Below are positions 17,901 through 25,636 of a stretch of DNA of 64,000 nt, in pieces. Source of the DNA: Ruminococcus sp. CAG:563 (GTDB lineage: Bacteria; Bacillota; Clostridia; Oscillospirales; Acutalibacteraceae); contig FR882087.1 in assembly GCA_000434915.1 (NCBI GenBank), positions 21,525 through 85,524 on the forward strand, in the 5' to 3' direction. Positions within the stretch are counted from its first letter, which is position 1; the number at the start of each line of letters is the position of its first letter. The notes beneath the pieces were generated by a model that worked only from the letters and a program-made list of their open reading frames with translations, made no database searches and was not told the DNA's origin. The translations under genes and the position numbers were made by a program.

Positions 17901-18848
17901 ATGAAGGTTGTTGTTACGGCAAGAAATTTTTCGACAGATGACAAAACTGCTCTTCAAATGCTCAAAAATGCAGGATTTGAAGTTGAGGATCACAGCAAAG
18001 AGGACATAGGCAGCGGCACAAACGAGGAATATATCCGTTCACTCGTGCTTGATGCCGACGCAGTTATATGCGGTCCCGAAAAAATCAGCAACAAGGCAAT
18101 AGAAGAAAGCAAAAATCTCAAAATTGTCTCCCGCCGCGGAATCGGCTACGATTCGATAGACATTGATTTCTGCAAAAAGAACGGCATAGCAGTTGCCCGT
18201 GCTCTCGGTACGGTTGAGGGCTCGGTTGCAGAAAGCGTTATGGCATATATTCTCTATTTTGCAAGGCGAATCGACCTGCAAAGCGAGAGCATGAACAAGG
18301 GCGAATGGAAGCGAATCATGACCCCGGGCGCAAAAAGTCACACGCTCGGCCTTATCGGATTCGGCGGAATCGGCAAGGAAATCGCAAAGCGTGCCGTTCC
18401 GTTCGGTATGGACGTGCTTTACTATTGCCGCCACCCCAAGGATGAATTCGGTGCACATTACACCGAGCTTGACGAGCTTCTCGCAAAAAGCGATTACGTT
18501 TCAATCAACGTTCCGCTCAACGAAAGCACCGTCAACATGATAGACAAAAAAATATTTTCAAAAATGAAGAACGGAGCAGTCCTCATCAACACGGCAAGGA
18601 GCAAAATTGTTGATACAAATGCACTTGTCGATGCGTTGAAATCCGGCAAGCTCTCCGGTGCGGCGGTCGATGTCTTTGACAATGAGCCTTGCACGGACTC
18701 CCCTCTTATCGGTTTACCGAACGTTGTGCTGACCCCTCACACAGCTCCGTTCACAATAGAAAATTTCCGTGAAATGAACAACAGGGCTGCCAAAAGCGTT
18801 ATCGAATTCTTTAACGGAACGCTTGACAGCCGCTATCTGATAGGATGA
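17901..18848 (+). CDS. D-2-hydroxyacid dehydrogenase (phosphoglycerate dehydrogenase-like)
   Basis: This 315-residue protein has the D-isomer-specific 2-hydroxyacid dehydrogenase fold. The NAD-binding loop is GLIGFGGIGKEIAKR (about residues 150-164). The catalytic triad is the Arg of NTARSK, the Glu of VFDNEPC and the His of LTPHTAPFT. It lacks the C-terminal ACT/regulatory domain of long SerA enzymes. It may oxidise 3-phosphoglycerate or reduce another 2-keto acid; the substrate cannot be fixed. It lies between polA and the phosphatase-RimI fusion, each separated by fewer than ten bases. Confidence 0.88.
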   Translation: MKVVVTARNFSTDDKTALQMLKNAGFEVEDHSKEDIGSGTNEEYIRSLVLDADAVICGPEKISNKAIEESKNLKIVSRRGIGYDSIDIDFCKKNGIAVARALGTVEGSVAESVMAYILYFARRIDLQSESMNKGEWKRIMTPGAKSHTLGLIGFGGIGKEIAKRAVPFGMDVLYYCRHPKDEFGAHYTELDELLAKSDYVSINVPLNESTVNMIDKKIFSKMKNGAVLINTARSKIVDTNALVDALKSGKLSGAAVDVFDNEPCTDSPLIGLPNVVLTPHTAPFTIENFREMNNRAAKSVIEFFNGTLDSRYLIG

Positions 18849-18852
18849 TAAT

Positions 18853-19716
18853 ATGACAATTACCTTTGTTTGCACAGGCAATACCTGCCGCAGTGCAATG
18901 GCAGAGGGCATTTGCAAAAGGCTCATTGCCGACAGAAAAATCGAAAACATAACCTGTCAAAGCTGCGGTCTCGGCGCATTTACGGGCGACAGTGCATCGC
19001 CGCTTGCACTTTGGGCGGCAAGAATGCACGGCACGGACATTTCCGACCACCGTTCAAGGCAGATCAATCAATATATTTTTAACGAAACCGACCTCATGGT
19101 ATGCATGACGAAGGCACATAAGCAGGCAATCATGACGCTGAATCCGAAATTCAAGGTCATTGTTCCCGAGCCTGAAATCTCCGACCCTTACGGCGGCGAC
19201 GAGGACGTTTACTCCGCCTGTGCGGATCAGATTGAAAGCTTCGTTTCAAGGCTTCTCGACGCCCTGACTGCCGAAATCAAGCCTATGTCGGCAGAACATG
19301 TTTCGGAAATTGCCGAGATAGAAAAGCTCTGCTTTTCCGCTCCGTGGACGGAGAAAGGAATCGCCGAGGAGCTTGATAATGATAACGCTCATTTTCTCGT
19401 CGCTCAGTCGGGCAAAAATGTTCTCGGCTACATCGGCGTTCACGAGGTTTGCGGCGAGGCATATATTGACAATATCGCAGTGCGTCCCGATTACAGGCGG
19501 CTCGGACTCGGCGAAAAGCTTCTAAAGGCGGCACAGAAAAATGCGTTCGGCAGGAAGTGTGAATTCATTACGCTTGAGGTTCGCAGAAGCAACGAAAAAG
19601 CGATTTCGCTGTATAAAAAGCTCGGCTACCAAACGGCAGGCGAGCGTAAAAATTTCTATACAAATCCCGCCGAAGATGCGGTCATCATGACATTGAAAGA
19701 ATGTGATATCAAATGA
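18853..19716 (+). CDS. Fusion: YwlE-type protein arginine phosphatase + RimI N-acetyltransferase
   Basis: This 287-residue protein joins two enzymes. Residues 1-138 are a low-molecular-weight phosphatase with the P-loop CTGNTCRS (Cys7, Arg13) and general-acid Asp111 in ISDPYGG. Thr at position 11, where tyrosine phosphatases have a bulky residue, is the mark of YwlE, which removes phosphate from arginine. Residues 141-287 form a GNAT domain of the RimI type, with the acetyl-CoA loop RRLGLG at 205-210; RimI acetylates the N-terminus of ribosomal protein S18 (bS18). Both halves keep their catalytic residues. The stop overlaps tsaD by four bases. Arginine kinase McsB is encoded at 33.4 kb. Specificities are inferred. 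Confidence 0.85.
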   Translation: MTITFVCTGNTCRSAMAEGICKRLIADRKIENITCQSCGLGAFTGDSASPLALWAARMHGTDISDHRSRQINQYIFNETDLMVCMTKAHKQAIMTLNPKFKVIVPEPEISDPYGGDEDVYSACADQIESFVSRLLDALTAEIKPMSAEHVSEIAEIEKLCFSAPWTEKGIAEELDNDNAHFLVAQSGKNVLGYIGVHEVCGEAYIDNIAVRPDYRRLGLGEKLLKAAQKNAFGRKCEFITLEVRRSNEKAISLYKKLGYQTAGERKNFYTNPAEDAVIMTLKECDIK

Positions 19717-20717
19717 AAATATTATCCCTCGAATCCTCGTGTGACGAGACTGCGGCCGCCGTCGTTGAGGACGGCAGAAAGGTACTGTCAAGCGTTGTAG
19801 CTTCCCAGGTGCAGGAGCATATTATCTACGGCGGAGTTGTGCCGGAGATTGCCTCACGCCGTCATGTTGAAGCCGTTTCCGGCGTTATCGGCAAGGCCCT
19901 GAGCGATGCCGGCTGTACCCTTGACGACATTTCGGCAATCGCCGTTACATATGCGCCCGGACTTATCGGCGCACTTTTGGTCGGTGTAAATTATGCAAAG
20001 GGTCTGTCGCTTGCGAGCGGAATTCCGCTTGTTCCCGTGCATCACCTGCGTTCACACATTGCCGCAAACTACATCACCCACCCCGAGCTTGAGCCTGAAT
20101 TTCTCTGCCTTGTTGTTTCGGGCGGACACAGCCATATTGTCGAGGTCAGGGACTATACAAAGTTTAAAATCGTCGGCTACACTCATGACGACGCAGCAGG
20201 CGAAGCGATGGATAAAGCGGCAAGAGCGATGGGTCTGCCCTACCCAGGCGGTCTTAACCTTGACCGTGTTGCAAAGGACGGCGACCCGACGGCATACAAA
20301 ATGCCGCACCCGAGAGTTGACGGTGCACCCTATGATTTCAGCTTTTCGGGGCTGAAAACCGCCGCATTGAACACAATAAATATTGCAAAGCAGAAGGGCG
20401 AGGAGATAAACGTTCCCGACCTTGGCGCATCGTATATAAAGGCCGTTGTACGCTGCCTGACCGAAAACACGGAGAAAGCGGCAAAGGACCTCGGTTATAA
20501 AAAGATCGTGCTTGCCGGCGGCGTTTCGGCCAACTCGGTTCTCCGCAGGGATATGGAGGCTCTTTGCAAAAAGAACGGCTGGGAGCTTTTCGCTCCCGAA
20601 CTTAAATATTGCGGCGACAACGGCGCAATGGTCGGCGCACAGGGCTATTATGAATTCATCGGTGGCAATACCGCCGATATGTCATTGAACGCCTATGCGA
20701 CAATGAGTATTGAATAA
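19713..20717 (+). CDS. tsaD: tRNA N6-adenosine threonylcarbamoyltransferase TsaD
   Basis: TsaD transfers the threonylcarbamoyl group to A37 of ANN-decoding tRNAs, together with TsaB and TsaE. The 334-residue protein opens with LSLESSCDETAAAVV and has the metal-binding HHLRSH (HxxxH, about residues 110-114), VVSGGHSHIV, the SFSGLKTAA motif and the C-terminal KYCGDNGAMVG. Length is normal. It overlaps the phosphatase-RimI fusion gene by ATGA; rimI-tsaD pairs are common, but the phosphatase is an addition. TsaB, TsaC and TsaE are not in the window. A bidirectional terminator follows. Confidence 0.96.
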   Translation: MKILSLESSCDETAAAVVEDGRKVLSSVVASQVQEHIIYGGVVPEIASRRHVEAVSGVIGKALSDAGCTLDDISAIAVTYAPGLIGALLVGVNYAKGLSLASGIPLVPVHHLRSHIAANYITHPELEPEFLCLVVSGGHSHIVEVRDYTKFKIVGYTHDDAAGEAMDKAARAMGLPYPGGLNLDRVAKDGDPTAYKMPHPRVDGAPYDFSFSGLKTAALNTINIAKQKGEEINVPDLGASYIKAVVRCLTENTEKAAKDLGYKKIVLAGGVSANSVLRRDMEALCKKNGWELFAPELKYCGDNGAMVGAQGYYEFIGGNTADMSLNAYATMSIE

Positions 20718-20725
20718 AAAAATTT

Positions 20726-20768
20726 CAGCCGCAAAGCAAATTGTGATGCTTGCTTTGCGGCTGTTTTT
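20726..20768. terminator. Bidirectional terminator between tsaD and the gamma-like subunit gene
   Basis: A 14-bp perfect stem (CAGCCGCAAAGCAA and its complement, loop 20740-20749) is followed by TTTTTA on the plus strand. On the minus strand it is followed by AAATTTTTTTA. It ends both convergent transcripts. Confidence 0.85.
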
Positions 20769-20925
20769 ATTTATTGTCTTTTGATTTTTTCTTTCCTGTC
20801 AGCTTATTCAAAATTGTTGCACAAATTATTATAATTCCTATAACAATAAAAATTCCAAGCATACCTTTCCCCATATACGGGAGCGTTTCTATGAAAGCGT
20901 ACGGATTAAAACCTAATAAATTCAT
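20767..20925 (-). CDS. Tiny OadG-like (sodium-pump decarboxylase gamma) subunit
   Basis: This 52-codon gene encodes a protein with one membrane helix (about residues 20-40, GMLGIFIVIGIIIICATIL) and a Lys-rich tail ending KKKSKDNK. Its ATG follows AAAGGAG by eight bases and its stop abuts the terminator. Size, topology and position 17 bases after the beta-subunit gene match the small gamma subunits of sodium-translocating decarboxylases, which help assemble the complex. The sequence is too short to prove homology by eye; context carries the call. Confidence 0.7.
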   Translation of the reverse strand: MNLLGFNPYAFIETLPYMGKGMLGIFIVIGIIIICATILNKLTGKKKSKDNK

Positions 20926-20942
20926 AAATAAATCTCCTTTCA

Positions 20943-22073
20943 TCATGCAAAAAAGTTAAGTATGAGACCGCCGGCAATTACCGAAGCAATCTGACCCGAA
21001 ACATTAACGCCCATCGACTGCATAAGCAAAAAGTTATGTGGATCCTCGGCAAGGCCTATTTTGTGAACAACACGGCCCGACATCGGAAAAGCTGAAATTC
21101 CGGCGGCACCAATCATAGGATTGATTTTTTCCTTGAGGAAAAGATTTAAAAATTTTGCAAAAATAACGCCGCCTGCCGTATCGAATATAAACGCAATAAA
21201 CCCGAGGCCGAGAATAAGCAGCGTCTCCTTTTGAAGGAATTTGTCAAACTGCATCTGTGTCGCAATGGTAATTCCGAGAAAAATCGTGACAAGATTTGCG
21301 AGCACCCTTTGCGCCGTTTCAGACAGCGAATCAAGCACACCGCATTCACGGATAAGATTTCCGAACATGAGAAATCCTACGAGTGCAACGGAGTTTGGCG
21401 AAACAACTCCGGCAATTATTGTTATCACAACCGGGAACAGTATTTTTGTAAGCTTCGAAACCTGATTCGGCTTATATTTCATTCGTATTTTTCGTTCTTT
21501 TTCCGTTGTAAGGAGCTTTATTACCGGTGGCTGAATAATAGGTACAAGTGCCATATAGGAATATGGCGCAACCATTATTGCGCCGAGATATTTTGAATCC
21601 AGCATTTGAGCAACCACTATTGCGGTCGGTCCGTCTGCCGCTCCGATCGTTGCTATCGCCGCAGCGTCCTTGATGTCAAAAAACATTGACGATGTGCAAA
21701 GGGTAAAAAATATTCCGAACTGCGCTGCCGCACCGAATATCATCAGCTTCGGATTTGCAAGAATCGGTCCGAAATCGATCATTGCCCCTATGCCGATAAA
21801 AAGTATCAGCGGAAAAAGTTCATTTGCAATTCCTGCCTTGTAGAGAATGCTGAGCGCACCCTCCTGCGGCAAGCCGTTTACCACACGGTCAACCACTCCC
21901 GAGAGCGGCAGGTTAACAAGAATAACGCCGAAGCCTATCGGCAAAAGCAGCGTCGGTTCCATATTCTTTTTGATTGCAAGAAAAATCAGCAATCCGCCTA
22001 TCGCCCACATGATAAGCATTCTGTAATCAAAATTATCTACGGCATTTTGATACAGAAAAGAGAAAAAATCCAT
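20943..22073 (-). CDS. Sodium ion-translocating decarboxylase beta subunit
   Basis: This 376-residue, very hydrophobic protein is the membrane subunit (OadB/GcdB/MmdB family) that couples decarboxylation of biotin-bound carboxylate to Na+ export. Family hallmarks visible are the repeated helices with LLPIGFGVILVNLP, GAMIDFGPILANP and ATIGAADGPTAIVVA, and the C-terminal SAFPMSGRVVHKIG. Start ATG 22073 has GGAG seven bases upstream. The alpha (carboxyltransferase) and biotin-carrier subunits are not in the window, so the substrate (oxaloacetate, methylmalonyl-CoA or glutaconyl-CoA) is unknown. A yybP-ykoY riboswitch with terminator precedes it. Confidence 0.93.
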   Translation of the reverse strand: MDFFSFLYQNAVDNFDYRMLIMWAIGGLLIFLAIKKNMEPTLLLPIGFGVILVNLPLSGVVDRVVNGLPQEGALSILYKAGIANELFPLILFIGIGAMIDFGPILANPKLMIFGAAAQFGIFFTLCTSSMFFDIKDAAAIATIGAADGPTAIVVAQMLDSKYLGAIMVAPYSYMALVPIIQPPVIKLLTTEKERKIRMKYKPNQVSKLTKILFPVVITIIAGVVSPNSVALVGFLMFGNLIRECGVLDSLSETAQRVLANLVTIFLGITIATQMQFDKFLQKETLLILGLGFIAFIFDTAGGVIFAKFLNLFLKEKINPMIGAAGISAFPMSGRVVHKIGLAEDPHNFLLMQSMGVNVSGQIASVIAGGLILNFFA

Positions 22074-22113
22074 AAACAAACTCCTTTTTTGAAAATTTCG
22101 GAAGAATCGGCAT

Positions 22114-22152
22114 AAAAAAAGAGACTTCTACTGCAATAGCAATAAAAGTCTC
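22114..22152 (-). terminator. Riboswitch expression-platform terminator before the beta-subunit gene
   Basis: On the minus strand the stem GAGACTTTTA/TAGAAGTCTC is followed by seven T. Its 5' arm is the GACGAGAC segment that closes the aptamer, so aptamer folding and termination exclude each other. This implies transcriptional control of the sodium-pump genes. Confidence 0.75.
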
Positions 22153-22236
22153 GTCATTTAATACAAAAGCGGGTCTTTTTGACCGAATTGACGCTGAATG
22201 TAACGGTTTTCGCCGACTACTCCCTTTCGGTGATTA
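22145..22236 (-). ncRNA. yybP-ykoY family riboswitch (Mn2+ sensing)
   Basis: The minus-strand leader contains the conserved GAAAGGGAGTAG box, a short CGG(GAAAA)CCG helix, GCGTCAATTCGGTC, a paired GACC, the CCGCTTTTGT strand and the closing GACGAGAC. These match in order the yybP-ykoY aptamers I remember, in which two loops form a Mn2+ site. Most members switch genes on at high Mn2+ and control exporters. Here the downstream gene is a sodium-pump subunit, and a terminator overlaps the 3' end. The family call is strong; the ligand is from established knowledge. Confidence 0.8.
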
Positions 22237-22238
22237 TT

Positions 22239-22267
22239 AATATACCATATATTTTTAAATTATGCAA
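22239..22267 (-). promoter_or_regulatory. Promoter for the riboswitch-oadB transcript
   Basis: On the minus strand TTGCAT and TATATT are spaced by 17 bases. This places the transcript start a few bases upstream of the aptamer. Confidence 0.55.
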
Positions 22268-22353
22268 GCTTTTTTCTGTTTTATCCTTATATTTTCTTCC
22301 GGTAAACTAAAAATCATATTAATAATCAATCATCACTTTGTCGAATATTCCGT

Positions 22354-23364
22354 TTAAAAAGATCCTGAACCTCTGCTTTTCATCAGAGTAAAAAGCAGTC
22401 TGTACATTTTGTTTTTAAGCAAGCGGAATTTCAGAACGGTCATTCTTGACGAACCGTAATCGGCATCGTTATCAATCGCAATTTTATAAATATCGGTATC
22501 GGCCACTGATTTGACCGTGCCGATTTTTTCTTTCATGCTCATACCGGAATCAGAAAGTCCGAGTAAGAGAGTGTTGACAACCTTTCTCGCATAGGCTTTC
22601 CACATTGCCTCGACATCGGCATCAAAATATCCGTCATCAATAATCATCGCTTTCACGTCCGAAAGCGAATCGGAATTGAGCCTAAACGAATCGAGGTCAA
22701 AGCTGTGAGAAAGACTCGAGCCGAGGTTGCGATAATGATACATCGGTCGCCGAAGATAATAGCCTGTTTTCATTTTGTAAACCTGAACTGCAGATTGAAA
22801 CCAGTCCTCGCCGTGACACATCGAAAGATATTTCAAAAAGTCAAACGACCTGCCATAAATTTCTCTGCGGCAGCATTTTGTGCAAAGGGAATTCATGCAG
22901 CGATTCAGCAAAATCAAATACAATTCTTTTTTATTATTTTCATCGTAAAAGCAGCTTTTTTCCGCCATCTTTTTTATTGTAACCTTGCCCGTTTTGTTGT
23001 CGAAAATCGACAGATCGAACATGACAATATCGCAGGAATATTTTTTAATAATTTCATCGACTCTTTCAAGCAAATCGAGGTCAATTATATCGTCGCAATC
23101 GACTGTTAAAATATACTCACCGGCTGAATTTTCAAAAGCGGTTTTGCGGGCAACATTTACGCCCTCATTCGCCTTATGAATCACCTTAATCCGGCTATCC
23201 TTTTTTGCATATTTATCGCAGATTTTTCCGCTTGAATCGGTTGACTCATCATCGACGACAACAATTTCAAAATCGGTAAATGTCTGAGACAAAATCGAAT
23301 TAAAACACTCGTCAAGATATTTTTCGCTGTTGTAAACCGTCAACAGCACGCTGTATTTCGGCAT
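22354..23364 (-). CDS. Family 2 glycosyltransferase
   Basis: This 336-residue protein has an N-terminal GT-A domain: YSVLLTVYNSEKYLDECF, EIVVVDDESTDSSG and the metal-binding LTVDCDDII (DxD-like, about residues 90-98). It likely transfers a sugar from a nucleotide donor onto a surface glycan or glycolipid; donor and acceptor are unknown. The C-terminal third is helical without obvious membrane segments. It follows a large glycosidase-like gene by four bases, so the two are expected to be co-expressed. It resembles the glycosyltransferase at 29.3 kb near the N-terminus. Confidence 0.88.
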   Translation of the reverse strand: MPKYSVLLTVYNSEKYLDECFNSILSQTFTDFEIVVVDDESTDSSGKICDKYAKKDSRIKVIHKANEGVNVARKTAFENSAGEYILTVDCDDIIDLDLLERVDEIIKKYSCDIVMFDLSIFDNKTGKVTIKKMAEKSCFYDENNKKELYLILLNRCMNSLCTKCCRREIYGRSFDFLKYLSMCHGEDWFQSAVQVYKMKTGYYLRRPMYHYRNLGSSLSHSFDLDSFRLNSDSLSDVKAMIIDDGYFDADVEAMWKAYARKVVNTLLLGLSDSGMSMKEKIGTVKSVADTDIYKIAIDNDADYGSSRMTVLKFRLLKNKMYRLLFTLMKSRGSGSF

Positions 23365-23368
23365 CGGC

Positions 23369-25558
23369 TCACCTCTTTTTCGTAAAGCGAAACTCGCTTA
23401 TCATAAAGCCGTCGAGCGGTTCGGTAATTTCAAGCTCGGCACAGCCGTTTTGCAAATATTTCTTCGGCACATCATAGACAATGCTTCTGTATCCGTCGGC
23501 AAGGAATTTTTTTTCATACTTCTCGTCACGTCTGCCGCCGAACTGTGTACCGTCATGAATAACGTTACCGTTTATTGTAACTTTATGGTGAATAATTTTA
23601 TCATTCGGCCGTGATTTATACGTCACTCTCATCTCGTAATCTCCGCCCGTAAGTCCGGAAACCTTGCAATCAAAATTGAAATGGTCGTACACCTTAGTCA
23701 TGCACATCGGAAGTCTTGCATCGGCGTTATCGTCACCCTGAAAACTCATATAGAATTCTCCCTCTTGCTTGCCGCAGACCTCAAAACCGTGCTCGGCAAA
23801 AGAGAAATAATATTCGTCCTTTTCGACCTTGTTCCTGTCAATTATTTCAACAAGATACTTCTTGTCGGGGTGATCTTCGATTTTATTTAAAAGATATTTT
23901 CTGTCGGTCACAGGCATGTCGATCGTATCAAGAACACAGCCTCTCTCAACGTTCATTCCACCGAAATGCTCAACGTCGAGCTGCATGCCGATGAGGTTGA
24001 AAAGCTTCTCGGCAAGGGAGAATAATTCCGTCCGCAGATTTTTGTATTCTTCGTCGAAATCCGTTGATAGAATTTCTTTTGCAAGTTCAATATTTCCTTT
24101 TCTTATCTGAACCTTTGCATCATCAATTAAATTGAGCTCAAAAATTCTTCTGTCACGAATAATTTTATCGCAACTCGCTCTGAAAAGAAAAAGAACATAT
24201 CTCCAGTTTTTCATCAGCTTATCGGACTTCATTTCAATAAGCATTCCGTAAACATTTTCAACCGAAGAATTTTCGGCCGGGTCACCGTTCCAGCTCTGCT
24301 CCATGCCGAAAATAACGTCAACAATTTTTTCGTAATCCTCACCCGGAAAAAACGCACGGGCATAATCCCTGAGAATTTCACGAAGGTCGGCATCGGGATC
24401 AAAATCAAGAGCGCCGAAAACAAATTTATTAACGTCGTCATTGACTCCCTCGGAATAGGAAACACTACCGCAAACATATTGCTTGGTCAGACGGTGAAGC
24501 AATCTGTACTCGCTCGGTCTCGGATTGATTGCTTCACGGCTGAGCGTCGACGCAAAGGCATAATGCCAGTCATCACGGTCAAAGTGAACGGGGATTTCAC
24601 AGCGCAGATTATGACAAATATCCGGATAGTATCTTATCCGATATTTTGTGTCGATCGAGCGACGCATTTCATCAAGTGTAAACGGATGATTCGGGCCGTA
24701 AATAAGTCCGTCGATTTCTTCGGGCTTTTTTGCCATTTCTTTTATAAATCGTTCGCCCCAATCGGCATACTGATGCGGAGCCTGAGCCGACGGCCAAAGC
24801 TCAATATTCGGAAATTCTTTTTGCAGATCTTTTTTTATCTTTTTGCAGCGCACAAAAAATTTTTCCGCCTGCAAATCACCCGGGTCTCCTCCCGGCGGAA
24901 AATAAAAATTAAACTTAGGAATTCCGTTGCAGCAGCCGCAGAAATAATCGCTGCTTTCTTCATCGGAAAGTCTCTTTGCATATGCGCAGAAAATCGAGAA
25001 ATTGATATCAAGCTTTTCACAAATTTGCGACTTGATTTTTGTGATTTCTTCAAAGCTGTATTTCATTAAATCCGTGTGCTTTTCATCGTCGCCGAGACAA
25101 GCCTCAACCGTGTTCGTTCCAAACATCATCAGGTCACGGATATATCTTTCGTATTGCTTGCGGTCCCATGTTTCGTATGTATTGTTCATGTCCGTATAGC
25201 TGAGCTGATGACCTCTTATCGGCATATACGGGGAATAATCTCCGCCGATATCTTTCGTCAGAACAAGCTCGCCGTCAACCGTCCTGCACTTTCTGAGAAA
25301 AACCGAATATCCGTAAATCAGGCTGCGCAAACGATGTGCCGTGACTGTTATTTTTTTTTCGTCGTGTTGAATCGAAAAATCCTCGCTTTCGCTTTCATCA
25401 ATGATTTTCAGCTCGACAAAACATTCCCCGGTTTTTTTATCAAAGACGGGCGGCTTTTTGTTTGTTCTGATTTCAATTTCTTCGCTAAAAAGCTCGGCGG
25501 TAATTTTTTCTTTTTCACCGTCGGCTATAACTTTTATGTCGTCAAAAATAAAATTCAT
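23369..25558 (-). CDS. Large cytoplasmic glycoside hydrolase-like protein
   Basis: This 729-residue protein lacks a signal peptide. Residues 1-100 resemble the small alpha/beta domain that precedes the barrel in GH20, GH67 and GH84 enzymes (it ends SLIYGYSVFLRKC). Residues 115-450 look like a TIM barrel, with MPIRGHQLSYTDMNNTY, a DLMMFGTNTVE segment, a Pro/Gly-rich FNFYFPPGGDPGD loop and DICHNLRCEIP. A helical region follows (to about 560), then a beta-rich C-terminus. I cannot assign a family or catalytic residues. Its pairing with a glycosyltransferase suggests glycan turnover, which is inference. Confidence 0.6.
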   Translation of the reverse strand: MNFIFDDIKVIADGEKEKITAELFSEEIEIRTNKKPPVFDKKTGECFVELKIIDESESEDFSIQHDEKKITVTAHRLRSLIYGYSVFLRKCRTVDGELVLTKDIGGDYSPYMPIRGHQLSYTDMNNTYETWDRKQYERYIRDLMMFGTNTVEACLGDDEKHTDLMKYSFEEITKIKSQICEKLDINFSIFCAYAKRLSDEESSDYFCGCCNGIPKFNFYFPPGGDPGDLQAEKFFVRCKKIKKDLQKEFPNIELWPSAQAPHQYADWGERFIKEMAKKPEEIDGLIYGPNHPFTLDEMRRSIDTKYRIRYYPDICHNLRCEIPVHFDRDDWHYAFASTLSREAINPRPSEYRLLHRLTKQYVCGSVSYSEGVNDDVNKFVFGALDFDPDADLREILRDYARAFFPGEDYEKIVDVIFGMEQSWNGDPAENSSVENVYGMLIEMKSDKLMKNWRYVLFLFRASCDKIIRDRRIFELNLIDDAKVQIRKGNIELAKEILSTDFDEEYKNLRTELFSLAEKLFNLIGMQLDVEHFGGMNVERGCVLDTIDMPVTDRKYLLNKIEDHPDKKYLVEIIDRNKVEKDEYYFSFAEHGFEVCGKQEGEFYMSFQGDDNADARLPMCMTKVYDHFNFDCKVSGLTGGDYEMRVTYKSRPNDKIIHHKVTINGNVIHDGTQFGGRRDEKYEKKFLADGYRSIVYDVPKKYLQNGCAELEITEPLDGFMISEFRFTKKR

Positions 25559-25589
25559 TTGATCACAGCCTTGATTATTTTTTCAATTT

Positions 25590-25619
25590 AGTATATCATA
25601 AAACAAGGTAATTTAGCAA
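25590..25619 (-). promoter_or_regulatory. Promoter for the glycosidase-like/glycosyltransferase pair
   Basis: On the minus strand TTGCTA and TATACT are spaced by 18 bases, about 30 bases before the gene start. The 78-base region is shared with the divergent FkbM gene. Confidence 0.4.
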
Positions 25620-25636
25620 TAGAAAGCGGTGAAATA

